A stretch of 64,000 nt of DNA from Prochlorococcus sp. AG-418-C09. GTDB taxonomy: Bacteria > Cyanobacteriota > Cyanobacteriia > PCC-6307 > Cyanobiaceae. The notes beneath the pieces are model-generated. The model made no database searches and was not told where the DNA came from. It was given only the letters and a program-made list of their open reading frames with translations. The position numbers and the translations under genes were made by a program. Where the stretch lies: assembly GCA_003214355.1 (NCBI GenBank), contig QCLS01000006.1:20217-84216 (forward strand), given 5' to 3'. Shown here one piece after another: positions 34,830 to 43,548 of this stretch (the first letter of the stretch is position 1; each line of letters begins with the position of its first letter).

Positions 34830-36653
34830 ATGGGATTTGTTTCATTTTTTATTAATAATTTTGACGCTTCAATAACAGTTATTGTATTAATATTATCAAT
34901 TGTTTTATTTATTAGAAATACTATAGCCCCTGAGTTAACAGGTTTATTGTGTGTCGCCATATTTATAGCTACTGGGGTACTAACTCCTCAAAAGGCTTTA
35001 TCAGGTTTTGGTAGTCCTGCCTTAATTACTCTTATGGGTTTATTTGCTGTTTCAACAGCATTATTTAAAAGTGGTGCTCTTGATAGAGTGAGAGAATTAA
35101 TTGCTTCTGACTGTATTAGGACCCCTAGAAGATTGATAGCTTTGCTTGGTTTCGTTATAGCTCCTATATCTGGAATAGTACCCAATACACCAGTTGTTGC
35201 CTCTTTGCTGCCTTTAATAGAAAGTTGGTGTGAACGGAGAAATATCTCACCCTCGAAGGTATTATTACCTTTATCCTTTGCGACTCTGTTAGGGGGGACT
35301 ATAACTCTTTTGGGTAGTTCTGTGAATCTTCTGGTAAGTGATATTAGTCAGCAACTTGTTGATGCACAAGGAATTGCATATGGACCTCTTGAATTATTCA
35401 GCTTAACTTCTATTGGTATTCCAGTTTGGCTTATTGGAACTACTTATATGATCTTTGTTTCTGATGCTCTTTTACCTGATAGAGGAAGAGCTAAAGACTT
35501 TAAGAATAATGCAAATATGAATATTTATTTTACTGAAGTAACTATTCCTTCTTCTTCAGAATTAGTTGGTCAATCTCTAAGGAATAGTAGACTTCAGAGA
35601 CGATTTGATGTTGATGTACTTGAATTACAACGTAATGGAAAAGCTATTTTACCTCCCCTCGCTGATAGAAGAATTCAGCCTGAAGACAGATTATTGATTA
35701 GAGTAACTAGAGCTGATTTATTGAGATTAGAACAGGAGCATACTATTTTGCTTGCAGAGAAGCCCATTGAGTTGAGGAAGGATAAATTCTTGTCTTCCGA
35801 GGAGGGTACTAAAACTTTTGAAGCATTGTTACCTGCCGGCTCTACTTTAGCTGGAGCAAGTTTAAGAGAATTAAGATTTAGACAAAGGCATAATGCTACT
35901 GTTTTAGCCCTTAGGCGAGGACAACAAACTGTTCAAGAAAGATTAGGCCAAGCACTGCTCAGAGCAGGAGATGTTTTATTAATTCAGGCTCCATTAGACT
36001 CTATAAGAGGTCTTCAATCAAGTAATGACTTGTTAATTCTGGATCAAGTCGAGGATGATCTTCCAGTTTTAAGTAAAAAACCAATAGCAATAGCAATAGC
36101 AATATTGATGATTATATTGCCATCTATCTCTGATATTCCATTGGTTGGTTCAGTGCTTTTGTCTGTGATTGCAATGGTATTTTGTGGTTGTTTGCGACCT
36201 GCTGAAATCCAGAGATCAATTAGACTTGATGTGATTTTGCTATTGGGATCTCTTTCAAGTTTTAGTGTGGCTATGCAGTCTACAGGAATTGCAGATTTAA
36301 TAGCTGTGAATTTGAATTTCTTACTTAATGGACTACCTTTATATTTCGCTTTGCTGGTTATTTTTTTAAGTACTGTTGTTTTGACTCAATTCATCAGTAA
36401 TGCAGCTTCAGTTGCATTAATTCTACCAGTTGTCATAGGATTTGCTTCTACATTAGAAATTTCTCCAGAAGCATTAATAATGATAGTTCTTTTTGGTGCC
36501 AGTCAATCTTTTCTTACACCAATGGGATATCAAACCAACTTAATGGTTTATGGTCCTGGAAGATATAGATTCTTTGATGTGGCAAAGTATGGAATAGGAT
36601 TAACTATTATTATGGCATTAACAATTCCAGCTCTCATAATTTTAAATTTTTGA
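34830..36653 (+). CDS. SLC13-type sodium-coupled transporter with two RCK_C domains
   Basis: A 607-residue membrane protein. Hydrophobic helices occur at both ends and two TrkA-C (RCK_C) domains occupy the middle, about 225-305 and 325-400 (EVTIPSSSELVGQSLRNSRL and LLPAGSTLAGASLRELRF). Transport-domain motifs include GIVPNTPVVASLLPL and SNAASVALILPVVIGFA, the paired SNT-like hairpins of the DASS/SLC13 and ArsB superfamily. In marine cyanobacteria this group is usually annotated as a sodium/sulfate symporter; the substrate cannot be confirmed. It is 18 bases upstream of the KtrB-like gene. Confidence 0.85.
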   Translation: MGFVSFFINNFDASITVIVLILSIVLFIRNTIAPELTGLLCVAIFIATGVLTPQKALSGFGSPALITLMGLFAVSTALFKSGALDRVRELIASDCIRTPRRLIALLGFVIAPISGIVPNTPVVASLLPLIESWCERRNISPSKVLLPLSFATLLGGTITLLGSSVNLLVSDISQQLVDAQGIAYGPLELFSLTSIGIPVWLIGTTYMIFVSDALLPDRGRAKDFKNNANMNIYFTEVTIPSSSELVGQSLRNSRLQRRFDVDVLELQRNGKAILPPLADRRIQPEDRLLIRVTRADLLRLEQEHTILLAEKPIELRKDKFLSSEEGTKTFEALLPAGSTLAGASLRELRFRQRHNATVLALRRGQQTVQERLGQALLRAGDVLLIQAPLDSIRGLQSSNDLLILDQVEDDLPVLSKKPIAIAIAILMIILPSISDIPLVGSVLLSVIAMVFCGCLRPAEIQRSIRLDVILLLGSLSSFSVAMQSTGIADLIAVNLNFLLNGLPLYFALLVIFLSTVVLTQFISNAASVALILPVVIGFASTLEISPEALIMIVLFGASQSFLTPMGYQTNLMVYGPGRYRFFDVAKYGIGLTIIMALTIPALIILNF

Positions 36654-36671
36654 AAATATTTTTATATTAAA

Positions 36672-38075
36672 GTGACATTCAATCAACCTGTTTTTACATT
36701 AAGAGATTTTTATAGGAAACTCACTGTCCCACAATTTACTATTGTTACTGGTTTAATAATTATTTTTCTAGGAACTCTTGTTTTGAGTGCGCCTTTTGCT
36801 TCGAACGAAAAGGTAGGGATTTGGGAAGCTTTTTTTACTGCTACTTCTGCGATTACAGTTACAGGTTTAACAATCATTGATATTGGTGAGGACTTAACTA
36901 TTTTTGGTCAAATATTTTTAGCGTTTATGCTTCTTTCCGGTGGCCTTGGATTAATGGCAATTACTACTTTTTTACAAGGATTTGTTGTTAAAGGGACTAA
37001 ATTAAGAACTAGATTAGATAAAGGAAACACATTGGACGAATTCGGTGTTGGAGGGATTGGAAGAACATTTAGAAGTATTGCAATTACTGCAGCAACTATT
37101 ATTTCCGTTGGAGCCATTATTTTATATTTTTTTGGCTTTGTTGATATCAAAGATCATGGGGACAGGCTTTGGAAATCAATATTTCATAGTATTTCTGCTT
37201 ATAATAATGCCGGCTTTTCACTATGGTCTTCAAGTTTATATCAATACAGAGAGAGTTTTTTAGTGAATGCAGTATTTATTCTGCTAATTATTTTAGGTGG
37301 TTTAGGTTGGCGAGTTATTGATGATATATGGATTAATAGGAGAAATTTAAGTTACCGAAAATTAAGTTTGCATAGCAAATTAGTAATTAGAACAACCTTC
37401 TTTTTGATATTGATTGGCTCTATTGGCTTTTTTGTTACTGAATCTTTATTAAGTAGCCAATTTTTTTCAAGTTTAAATTTTTTTGAAAGATTGTTATCAG
37501 CATTATTTGAAACGGTAGGCGCTAGGACAGCGGGATTTACTAATTTTCCAATTTCTCTTTCTACAATTTCCGACACTGGACTTTTGCTTTTAATGACCTT
37601 AATGTTTATTGGGGCAAGCCCTGGAGGTACTGGCGGTGGAATAAAAACTACCACATTTATTGCATTAATGGCAGCTACACGATCTACTTTGAAAGGCCAA
37701 AAAGACGTAATTATTAGTAATAGACTAATTTCCGATAAAGTGATTTTAAAAGCTGTTGGTATTACTGTTGGTTCTTTGTTATTTGTTTTATTAATGGCGA
37801 TGCTTTTAAGTACAACTAATACTTTTATAAACAATGAATCATTTACTTTTTTAGAGATGTTATTCACTTGTATATCTGCCTTCGCAACAGTAGGTTTTGA
37901 TATCGGATTAACAAGCAAACTAAATCATTTTGGTCAATTTATTCTAATTATTGGTATGTTCGTAGGAAGGCTAGGAATTCTTTTGCTTTTGAGTGCTGTT
38001 TGGGATGCTCTTTACAAGAGTAGAATAAACAAACAAAAAAGAATTGGTTATCCCAAAGCTGATCTTTATGTTTAG
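36672..38075 (+). CDS. ktrB: KtrB/TrkH-type potassium (sodium) transporter
   Basis: A 467-residue channel-like transporter. Four pore loops with selectivity-filter glycines are visible: AITVTGLT, YNNAGFS, ARTAGFT and FATVGFD. The gate-region segment SPGGTGGGIKTTTF in the third repeat is typical. Start is GTG 36672. With the RCK protein encoded 12 bases downstream it forms a Ktr-like K+ uptake system, sodium-stimulated in cyanobacteria. A three-gene operon with the SLC13-type carrier is likely. Confidence 0.92.
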   Translation: MTFNQPVFTLRDFYRKLTVPQFTIVTGLIIIFLGTLVLSAPFASNEKVGIWEAFFTATSAITVTGLTIIDIGEDLTIFGQIFLAFMLLSGGLGLMAITTFLQGFVVKGTKLRTRLDKGNTLDEFGVGGIGRTFRSIAITAATIISVGAIILYFFGFVDIKDHGDRLWKSIFHSISAYNNAGFSLWSSSLYQYRESFLVNAVFILLIILGGLGWRVIDDIWINRRNLSYRKLSLHSKLVIRTTFFLILIGSIGFFVTESLLSSQFFSSLNFFERLLSALFETVGARTAGFTNFPISLSTISDTGLLLLMTLMFIGASPGGTGGGIKTTTFIALMAATRSTLKGQKDVIISNRLISDKVILKAVGITVGSLLFVLLMAMLLSTTNTFINNESFTFLEMLFTCISAFATVGFDIGLTSKLNHFGQFILIIGMFVGRLGILLLLSAVWDALYKSRINKQKRIGYPKADLYV

Positions 38076-38087
38076 TGATTATTAATT

Positions 38088-38792
38088 ATGGCTGATTGGT
38101 GGCAATGGTCTCCTAGAAAAGAAAAAGAATCTCTTTCATTTGCTGTAGTAGGTGTAGGTAGATTTGGAACTGCGGTTTGTAGAGAACTGATTAGCAATGG
38201 TGCGGATGTTTTAGCTGCTGATTATTCCGAGAAGGCAATCGACGATTTGAGGCAGCTGGAGCCATCTATAGAGGCTAGAGTAGTTGATTGTACTGATGAA
38301 GAGTCTATGCGGGAATCTGGCTTGTTAGAGATGAATACATTAGTAGTTGGTATCAGTGAGCCAATAGAAGCAAGTATCACCACTACACTAATAGCTAAAG
38401 ATAGTGAAGGTACTAAAGTTAGCAGGGTGATTGCAAGGGCGACAAGTGATTTGCATGAAAAGATGTTGAAAAGAGTTGGAGCTGATAAGGTAGTTTTCCC
38501 GTCAAGAATGCAGGGAGAAAGATTAGGATTAGAACTAGTTAGACCAAATTTAATTGAAAGATTGGAGCTGGATAATCAAACAGGTATTGACGAAATTAAA
38601 GTACCAGAAGAGTTTATAGGAAGATCACTGAGAGATTTAAACTTAAGAAAGAATTATCTTGTCAATGTATTAGCTGCAGGACCTGCAGAACAATTAACCG
38701 TCAATCCTCCTGCAAAATATATATTAGAGAGAGGCCATGTTTTAGTTGTGATGGGATTAATGGATGATCTTCAGAAATTACCTCAAATATAG
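38088..38792 (+). CDS. ktrA: KtrA-type RCK regulatory subunit
   Basis: A 234-residue cytosolic gating subunit. The RCK_N Rossmann motif AVVGVGRFGTAV is near residue 20 with the acidic residue in LAADYSEKA, and the RCK_C domain spans about 150-230 (EFIGRSLRDLNLRKNYLVNV). It binds ATP/ADP and controls the KtrB pore. It is the last gene of the ion-transport group; the RHH gene converges from the other side, with 5 bases between the stops. Confidence 0.93.
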   Translation: MADWWQWSPRKEKESLSFAVVGVGRFGTAVCRELISNGADVLAADYSEKAIDDLRQLEPSIEARVVDCTDEESMRESGLLEMNTLVVGISEPIEASITTTLIAKDSEGTKVSRVIARATSDLHEKMLKRVGADKVVFPSRMQGERLGLELVRPNLIERLELDNQTGIDEIKVPEEFIGRSLRDLNLRKNYLVNVLAAGPAEQLTVNPPAKYILERGHVLVVMGLMDDLQKLPQI

Positions 38793-38797
38793 TTTTT

Positions 38798-39097
38798 TTA
38801 ATTATCAGGTTGCTTAGAGTACTTAATACGTTTTGGCATTCCTTTTAATCGTTTGATGCTTTGGTTTTCTAATTTATTCCTAAATGTATCTGGATCTAAT
38901 TTAGGAGGAGATACAAATCTTTCTTTACTGAAATGAGCTTTTATGCCTCTCTGAATCAAAACTTTAGCCATGTTGCTTACAGTTCTAGACTCTTCGTTTG
39001 CTAATGAAGTTAACTCTTCACACAAGGATTCTGGAAGGACAACTTGAATCCTTGGAGACTTAGGCTTCCCGTTAGTTGAATTTTGACGGATTGCCAT
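38798..39097 (-). CDS. ribbon-helix-helix DNA-binding protein
   Basis: A 99-residue basic protein. Residues 16-52 (RIQVVLPESLCEELTSLA, then SRTVSNMAKVLIQRGI) form a clear MetJ/Arc-type ribbon-helix-helix: a beta strand followed by two helices. The N-terminal 14 residues and the C-terminal 45 (basic, Pro/Lys-rich) are probably flexible. RHH dimers bind short DNA repeats and often control their own gene; an 8-bp inverted repeat sits in the shared upstream region with the divergent 39212 gene. It is not paired with an obvious toxin gene. Confidence 0.85.
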   Translation of the reverse strand: MAIRQNSTNGKPKSPRIQVVLPESLCEELTSLANEESRTVSNMAKVLIQRGIKAHFSKERFVSPPKLDPDTFRNKLENQSIKRLKGMPKRIKYSKQPDN

Positions 39098-39127
39098 GGA
39101 TATCAGATCTTAACTGTTACTCAATAT

Positions 39128-39164
39128 TATACACAGTTAGTCAAGGATACTATCTTTGTGTATA
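39128..39164. promoter_or_regulatory. candidate operator between divergent genes
   Basis: TATACACA (39128-39135) and TGTGTATA (39157-39164) are perfect inverse complements, 21 bases apart, placed 30 bases before the RHH start and 47 before the ATG of the divergent gene. The position is that expected for autoregulation by the RHH protein. Confidence 0.45.
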
Positions 39165-39211
39165 TTATTAATAGGGATTAATAGCCTAATTTTATTTTTA
39201 TTCATCCGATC

Positions 39212-39538
39212 ATGAAAAACACAGCTAAGCTAATTTCCAAGAAAGATATGGTAATTAAACAAAGTAAAACAATTTTGAAGTCTCATGCATCTTACAAAAA
39301 GAGTAGTGATGTATTGGTATCTGCAGTAATTAGCCCTTACTTATTAACTCATCTGCATCAAATCTTACAGAAATCTGAATTTAAAGCAAAAAAAGATGGA
39401 AGGCTATCACATGCTGCCAATTTTGCAAAACTAAGAAAAGTACTTTGTTCTGATGCCAGAAGTATGGAAGATGCCTCTGCTAAGGAGATTAGAGATCCCC
39501 AAAAAGATTCTTACGATAACGAGCAGAATGTCGCATAA
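39212..39538 (+). CDS. unknown basic small protein
   Basis: A 108-residue protein starting MKNTAKLISKKDMVIK. The first ~90 residues are Lys-rich with a more hydrophobic middle (SAVISPYLLTHLHQILQK) and the last ~15 are acidic and polar. There is no signal peptide, Cys pair or recognisable domain. It is divergent from the RHH gene across a candidate operator and is followed, 37 bases on, by the Nif11-like gene in the same direction. Confidence 0.65.
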   Translation: MKNTAKLISKKDMVIKQSKTILKSHASYKKSSDVLVSAVISPYLLTHLHQILQKSEFKAKKDGRLSHAANFAKLRKVLCSDARSMEDASAKEIRDPQKDSYDNEQNVA

Positions 39539-39575
39539 AGGAATATTGTAGTGAAATGTATTTTTAATTAGCTCA

Positions 39576-39806
39576 ATGTCTACTAATGCAGAAAAACTTT
39601 ATGCTTTAATTTCTAAAGATCCAGATAAAAAAAATAATTTATTTAAGACAGCATTAACTAATCCTAAGTCTGCATTACAAAAAATTTGCGAAATTGGTGA
39701 TGAGAATAATCTTAAAGTATCTAAAGAAGAAGTTATTGAATATTTAAGCACCTTAGATGATTTAGCAACAAAATTATGGTTAATTAAGGTTAGGGGAGGG
39801 CTCTAG
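39576..39806 (+). CDS. Nif11-like small protein ending in GG
   Basis: Seventy-six residues. The pattern AEKLYALISKDPDKKNNLF, a second helix with SALQKICEIG, then LKVSKEEVIEYLSTLDD matches the Nif11-domain leader fold (helix, DP turn, helix, EE helix). The chain ends KVRGGL, so a double-Gly occurs at the very end with only one residue after it, where a leader peptide would normally be followed by a core peptide. No modifying enzyme or peptidase-transporter gene is near. It may be a free-standing Nif11 protein with no peptide product. Its 3' end overlaps a minus-strand small gene by 27 bases. Confidence 0.65.
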   Translation: MSTNAEKLYALISKDPDKKNNLFKTALTNPKSALQKICEIGDENNLKVSKEEVIEYLSTLDDLATKLWLIKVRGGL

Positions 39807-39947
39807 AGCATTTATTTCTAAGTTCTCAATAGGTGTATTTCTTCTATCATAACCACCCCCACCAGCTAAAGTCCAAAAGAACCAATAACTTGGAATAGCA
39901 AGTCCAGCTGCAATAAAAATAACTACTATTTGTTCTATACGTTTCAT
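39780..39947 (-). CDS. 55-residue small membrane protein
   Basis: ATG 39947 to TAA 39780-39782. A membrane helix (VVIFIAAGLAIPSYWFFWTL) follows the short basic N-terminus MKRIEQ, then a Gly-rich turn AGGGGYDRR and a polar tail. The layout and Gly-rich turn look like a conserved cyanobacterial small protein, family unknown. Its 3' end overlaps the converging Nif11-like gene by 27 bases. Confidence 0.65.
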   Translation of the reverse strand: MKRIEQIVVIFIAAGLAIPSYWFFWTLAGGGGYDRRNTPIENLEINALEPSPNLN

Positions 39948-40018
39948 AAGTTAATTTTATTCTACAAAGCTACATTTAGTAAAAACCTATTTATTATTGG
40001 AACATACTATTTTTAAAA

Positions 40019-41635
40019 GTGATCAGATTAGAAAACATAAGTAAAATATATGCGACTGATGTAGTTTTGAAAGATATTAACTGGGAAGTTAAAACAGGAG
40101 ACAAAATTGGTTTGGTTGGATCAAATGGAGCAGGTAAAACGACTCAATTAAGAATCTTAATAGGAGATGAAGAACAAACGTCTGGTTTTATAAGGAAAGA
40201 GGGAAATCCAAAAATTGCTTATTTAAAGCAGGAATTTGAATTTCAATTTAAAAATACACTCAGACAAGAATTGGAGGGCTCTTTTACAGAAATTCAAGCA
40301 ATATCCTCAGAACTATTCAAGATTGAACAAAAACTAAAATTAACAGAACTCATTAATAATAAAAAGGAGTTAGATTTCTTAATTAATAAATTAGGCATTT
40401 ATCAGAGGAAATATGAATTATTAGGAGGTTATCAAATGAAATCAGAAGTAGAAAAAGTATTACCAGTTTTGGGATTTTCAATATCTGATGCTGATCAATT
40501 GGTAGAAAATTTTTCTGGAGGATGGCAAATGAAAATAGCCTTAGGAAAAATAATTTTGCAAAAGCCAGACTTGATATTGTTAGATGAGCCTACAAATCAT
40601 TTAGATTTAGACACAATAAAATGGCTTGAAGAATATTTATTATCTATTAAGACAGCAATCATTTTAATAAGTCACGATAGATATCTATTAGATAAATTAT
40701 GCAATAAGATTATTTTTATTGAAGATGGAGTGTCTAGTACATATAGTGGTAATTATTCTAATTTCATAGATAAGAAGGCTTTAGATGAAAAGGCTAAAAA
40801 TAAAGCTTATCAATTACAACAAAAGTCCCTTGAATCTCAAAAAAAATATATAGAAAGATTTAGAGCTAGTGCAACAAGAAGTACTCAGGCTAAAAGTAGA
40901 GAGAAACAGATTGACAAGATTGAGAAGATTAGCGAATCTATAAAAATAAAACAGACTCCTTCATTTAATTTTGCAGAATCTTCTAGCTCAGGAAAAGAAA
41001 TTTTAGATATTAAAAATCTTTGTCATAGTTATGATGATAATTTAATTTTTTTTGAAGCTAATTTGAAGGTTAATTCCGGAGATAAAATTGCTTTTTTAGG
41101 TCCTAACGGATCAGGAAAGTCTACTCTTTTTAAATTGATTATGAAAAGATTAAAGCCTGAGCTGGGTGAAATTTATTTGGGTAACCATAATTTAATAACA
41201 AGTTATTACGAACAAAATCAAGCTGAAGCTTTAGAGCTTGATAAAACAGTTTTAGAATTAATGTTTAAGAATTTACCTAATTGGTCTCAACAGCGTGTCA
41301 GATCCTTTTTGGGAGGATTTGGATTTAAAGGGGAGTCAGTATTTAAAAAAGTGATCAATTTGAGCGGTGGCGAAAAAGCAAGGCTTGCTTTGGCTTTAAT
41401 TGTTATTAGACCTAGTAATGTAATGTTTCTCGATGAGCCTACAAATCATCTTGATATGAAATCTAAAGAAAATTTAGAGCTAGCTCTAAAAAAATATAAA
41501 GGTACAATTTTCTTGATATCACATGATAGATATTTCATTTCTAAAGTGGCAAATCGAATTGTTGAAATTAAAGATTTTCAATTTCGTTCTTTTAACGGAG
41601 ACTATGAATATTATTTACATAAAAAAGATATTTGA
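40019..41635 (+). CDS. ABC-F family ATPase
   Basis: A 538-residue soluble protein with two ABC ATPase domains and no membrane domain. The first has GSNGAGKTT, FSGGWQMKIALG and LILLDEPTNHLD; the second has GPNGSGKST, LSGGEKARLALAL and VMFLDEPTNHLD. The linker between them (about 245-320) is a charged helix, as in ABC-F proteins that act at the ribosomal E site. GTG 40019 fits the family start (IRLENISKIY). It is probably a general translation factor rather than a resistance protein. Confidence 0.95.
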   Translation: MIRLENISKIYATDVVLKDINWEVKTGDKIGLVGSNGAGKTTQLRILIGDEEQTSGFIRKEGNPKIAYLKQEFEFQFKNTLRQELEGSFTEIQAISSELFKIEQKLKLTELINNKKELDFLINKLGIYQRKYELLGGYQMKSEVEKVLPVLGFSISDADQLVENFSGGWQMKIALGKIILQKPDLILLDEPTNHLDLDTIKWLEEYLLSIKTAIILISHDRYLLDKLCNKIIFIEDGVSSTYSGNYSNFIDKKALDEKAKNKAYQLQQKSLESQKKYIERFRASATRSTQAKSREKQIDKIEKISESIKIKQTPSFNFAESSSSGKEILDIKNLCHSYDDNLIFFEANLKVNSGDKIAFLGPNGSGKSTLFKLIMKRLKPELGEIYLGNHNLITSYYEQNQAEALELDKTVLELMFKNLPNWSQQRVRSFLGGFGFKGESVFKKVINLSGGEKARLALALIVIRPSNVMFLDEPTNHLDMKSKENLELALKKYKGTIFLISHDRYFISKVANRIVEIKDFQFRSFNGDYEYYLHKKDI

Positions 41636-41781
41636 TTAGTTCGATGATTTAGGTACTTTTCTCTATATATATCTAATTTCTTTTAAATAACTTTACATTC
41701 GCATAGGCAAGATCACTTATTTATCTTTACAGATTCAATTATGTTTGATTAATGTAATTACTACATAAAAATTAAAAAAAA

Positions 41782-41931
41782 ATGTTTAGACCTAAGGATG
41801 AATTTTCGTCAAACAATTCAATGAATACAGATCCAGTAGAACATTACTTTGAATGCATCTCATCTTGCGATATTTCAGATGGAAAATGTATATCTAAATG
41901 CGTCGAGATTCTTAGAGAGTGTGAAGCTTAA
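41782..41931 (+). CDS. 49-residue twin-CX3C small protein
   Basis: ATG 41782 to TAA 41929-41931. Five Cys are regularly spaced: Cys25, Cys29, Cys36, Cys40 and Cys47, that is C-x3-C-x6-C-x3-C-x6-C, in an otherwise helical acidic chain (HYFECISSCD, DGKCISKCVEIL). Twin CX3C pairs usually make a disulfide-braced helical hairpin or bind a metal. It has no signal peptide. It is followed 13 bases on by the converging protease gene. I do not know a named family. Confidence 0.75.
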   Translation: MFRPKDEFSSNNSMNTDPVEHYFECISSCDISDGKCISKCVEILRECEA

Positions 41932-41944
41932 GAATTAATTTTCT

Positions 41945-43096
41945 TTATAAATCACGTATGTCGATAGGTTGGACTTTGATAGTTAGAAATTCGTTTCTTC
42001 TTCTAATAAGAATAATAGCAATACTATGAATCCCATTATCTGTAATAGCATCAACTACATCTGATGGATTATATATTTCTTCCTGATTAATCTCTAATAT
42101 AACGTCATTTATAAGTATCCCACTTTTTTCCGCAGGGCTATTAGGGACTACGTACCCAACTTTAACTTCTGTTTGTGTCATATCTTCAGATATTTCAGCA
42201 ATGAGGCTAATACCAATCATTGGATGTATAACCATCCCATTATTTATTAATTCATAAGCTATTTCTTTTGCTTCATTTATAGGGATTGCAAAACCTAAGC
42301 CTGCTCCTGGACCTTCTCTAATTAGGGTATTAATTCCTATAACCTCTCCCAATGAATTAATTAGTGGACCGCCTGAATTGCCTGGATTAATAGCTGCATC
42401 TGTTTGTATGAGATCTACTTTTAAATCATATAATCCTAATTCAGAAACATCGCGCTTGATATTACTAATAATTCCAAGAGTAACTGTATTTTCTAATCCG
42501 AATGGGTTACCAACTGCAATTGCCCAGTCTCCCACTTTAATGTTATCTGAATCACCAAGAATAGCTTTGGGCCAAGGCCCATCACCTTCTAATTCAATTA
42601 CTGCTATATCTGTAAGCAAGTCTAAACCTATAACTTTCCCTTCAACTTTTCTACCATCTGCTAGACCAATTATTAATCTATCTGAATCGCTAACAACATG
42701 TGCATTGGTCATTACAAGACCATCTTCAAAAATAAATCCACTTCCTTGTCCCTCTTCTATTCTTGGTTCAGTTTCATACGGAAATTCTTTACCAAATAAT
42801 TTTTCAAAATAGGGATCAAGTAGTGATGTGGGATCTTCCGAAGAGTCATTTCTCTCCAGAACTCTTACAGTATCAATAGTTACTACAGATGGTCCAGCTA
42901 TCTCTATTGCAGTTGTAATAAATGAATTAGTAACGATTAAGCGATTTGTTTGATTTACTTTTTCATCAATAGAAAAAGAAAGTATTGAATTGTTTGCAGA
43001 ACAGTTGAACAATATTGTTAAGGCAAAAAATAATCTTGCAGGGAAAACTTTTGTTTTTTTTACTAATTTCAGATGCTCGAAGGAGAAAAAACTCAT
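41945..43096 (-). CDS. Deg/HtrA serine protease
   Basis: A 383-residue trypsin-like protease with one PDZ domain. An N-terminal signal or anchor segment (ARLFFALTILFNCSAN) leads to the catalytic His in MTNAHVVSD near 133, Asp in LTDIAVIEL near 165 and Ser in AINPGNSGGPL near 240. The PDZ domain (VVPNSPAEKSGILINDVILEI) ends the chain. It degrades damaged periplasmic or thylakoid-lumen proteins. The Cys in the signal region (FNC-S) could be a lipoprotein site. Confidence 0.94.
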   Translation of the reverse strand: MSFFSFEHLKLVKKTKVFPARLFFALTILFNCSANNSILSFSIDEKVNQTNRLIVTNSFITTAIEIAGPSVVTIDTVRVLERNDSSEDPTSLLDPYFEKLFGKEFPYETEPRIEEGQGSGFIFEDGLVMTNAHVVSDSDRLIIGLADGRKVEGKVIGLDLLTDIAVIELEGDGPWPKAILGDSDNIKVGDWAIAVGNPFGLENTVTLGIISNIKRDVSELGLYDLKVDLIQTDAAINPGNSGGPLINSLGEVIGINTLIREGPGAGLGFAIPINEAKEIAYELINNGMVIHPMIGISLIAEISEDMTQTEVKVGYVVPNSPAEKSGILINDVILEINQEEIYNPSDVVDAITDNGIHSIAIILIRRRNEFLTIKVQPIDIRDL

Positions 43097-43250
43097 TATT
43101 ACAGAATTCGGTATATTGTGATATTTTTAGAGACCCCTTTAATGATAACTAAAAAATTAATTAAAAAATTTTTCTAAATAATTATTTTTCAGGTTAGTAT
43201 AGTTATAGTTACTATTAACTTAAAAGATACAAGACAATAAATTAAATTAA

Positions 43251-43511
43251 ATGACTTTTTTATTTCCGCTTATTTATGCTTCCGCTATTATTTTTTTGAT
43301 ATGGAAAGCTTTTAAAGTTATGTCTAATGGATGGGGTTTAACAAATGCAAATAAAACAGAATCTTTTACAAAATCCCCAATAGCTAAAAAATATACCATT
43401 CATCCTGAACTTCTTGATAAATCTGGGAATATCACTGATGAAGAACTCCTTACTGTAAGATTCTCAAATGACAGTGATTCTACTCTTGAAAAAGGTAGTA
43501 CTTCTGATTAA
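43251..43511 (+). CDS. DUF2973 family small membrane protein
   Basis: Eighty-six residues. An N-terminal membrane segment (FLFPLIYASAIIFLIWKAF) is followed by a soluble part with the block HPELLDKSGNITDEELLTVRF. That HPELLD-G---DE-LL-VR motif is the hallmark of DUF2973, a cyanobacterial family of unknown function. It is followed 37 bases on by another conserved cyanobacterial gene. Confidence 0.85.
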   Translation: MTFLFPLIYASAIIFLIWKAFKVMSNGWGLTNANKTESFTKSPIAKKYTIHPELLDKSGNITDEELLTVRFSNDSDSTLEKGSTSD

Positions 43512-43548
43512 AGAAATGTTACGTGTTCAATTTATTTGAGGAAAAGAT

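Noticed and set aside
37352..37918. 188-codon minus-strand frame within the KtrB gene
   Set aside because: Lies entirely antisense to a conserved gene; low-complexity Val/Ile/Asn/Lys content expected from the reverse of membrane codons.
38798..39538. RHH gene and divergent 39212 gene as a toxin-antitoxin pair
   Set aside because: Toxin and antitoxin genes are normally co-directional; the 39212 protein shows no toxin fold such as RelE, MazF or PIN.
42378..42812. 144-codon plus-strand frame within the Deg protease gene
   Set aside because: Antisense shadow of the catalytic domain; Ser/Pro/Leu-rich pattern from reversed codons.
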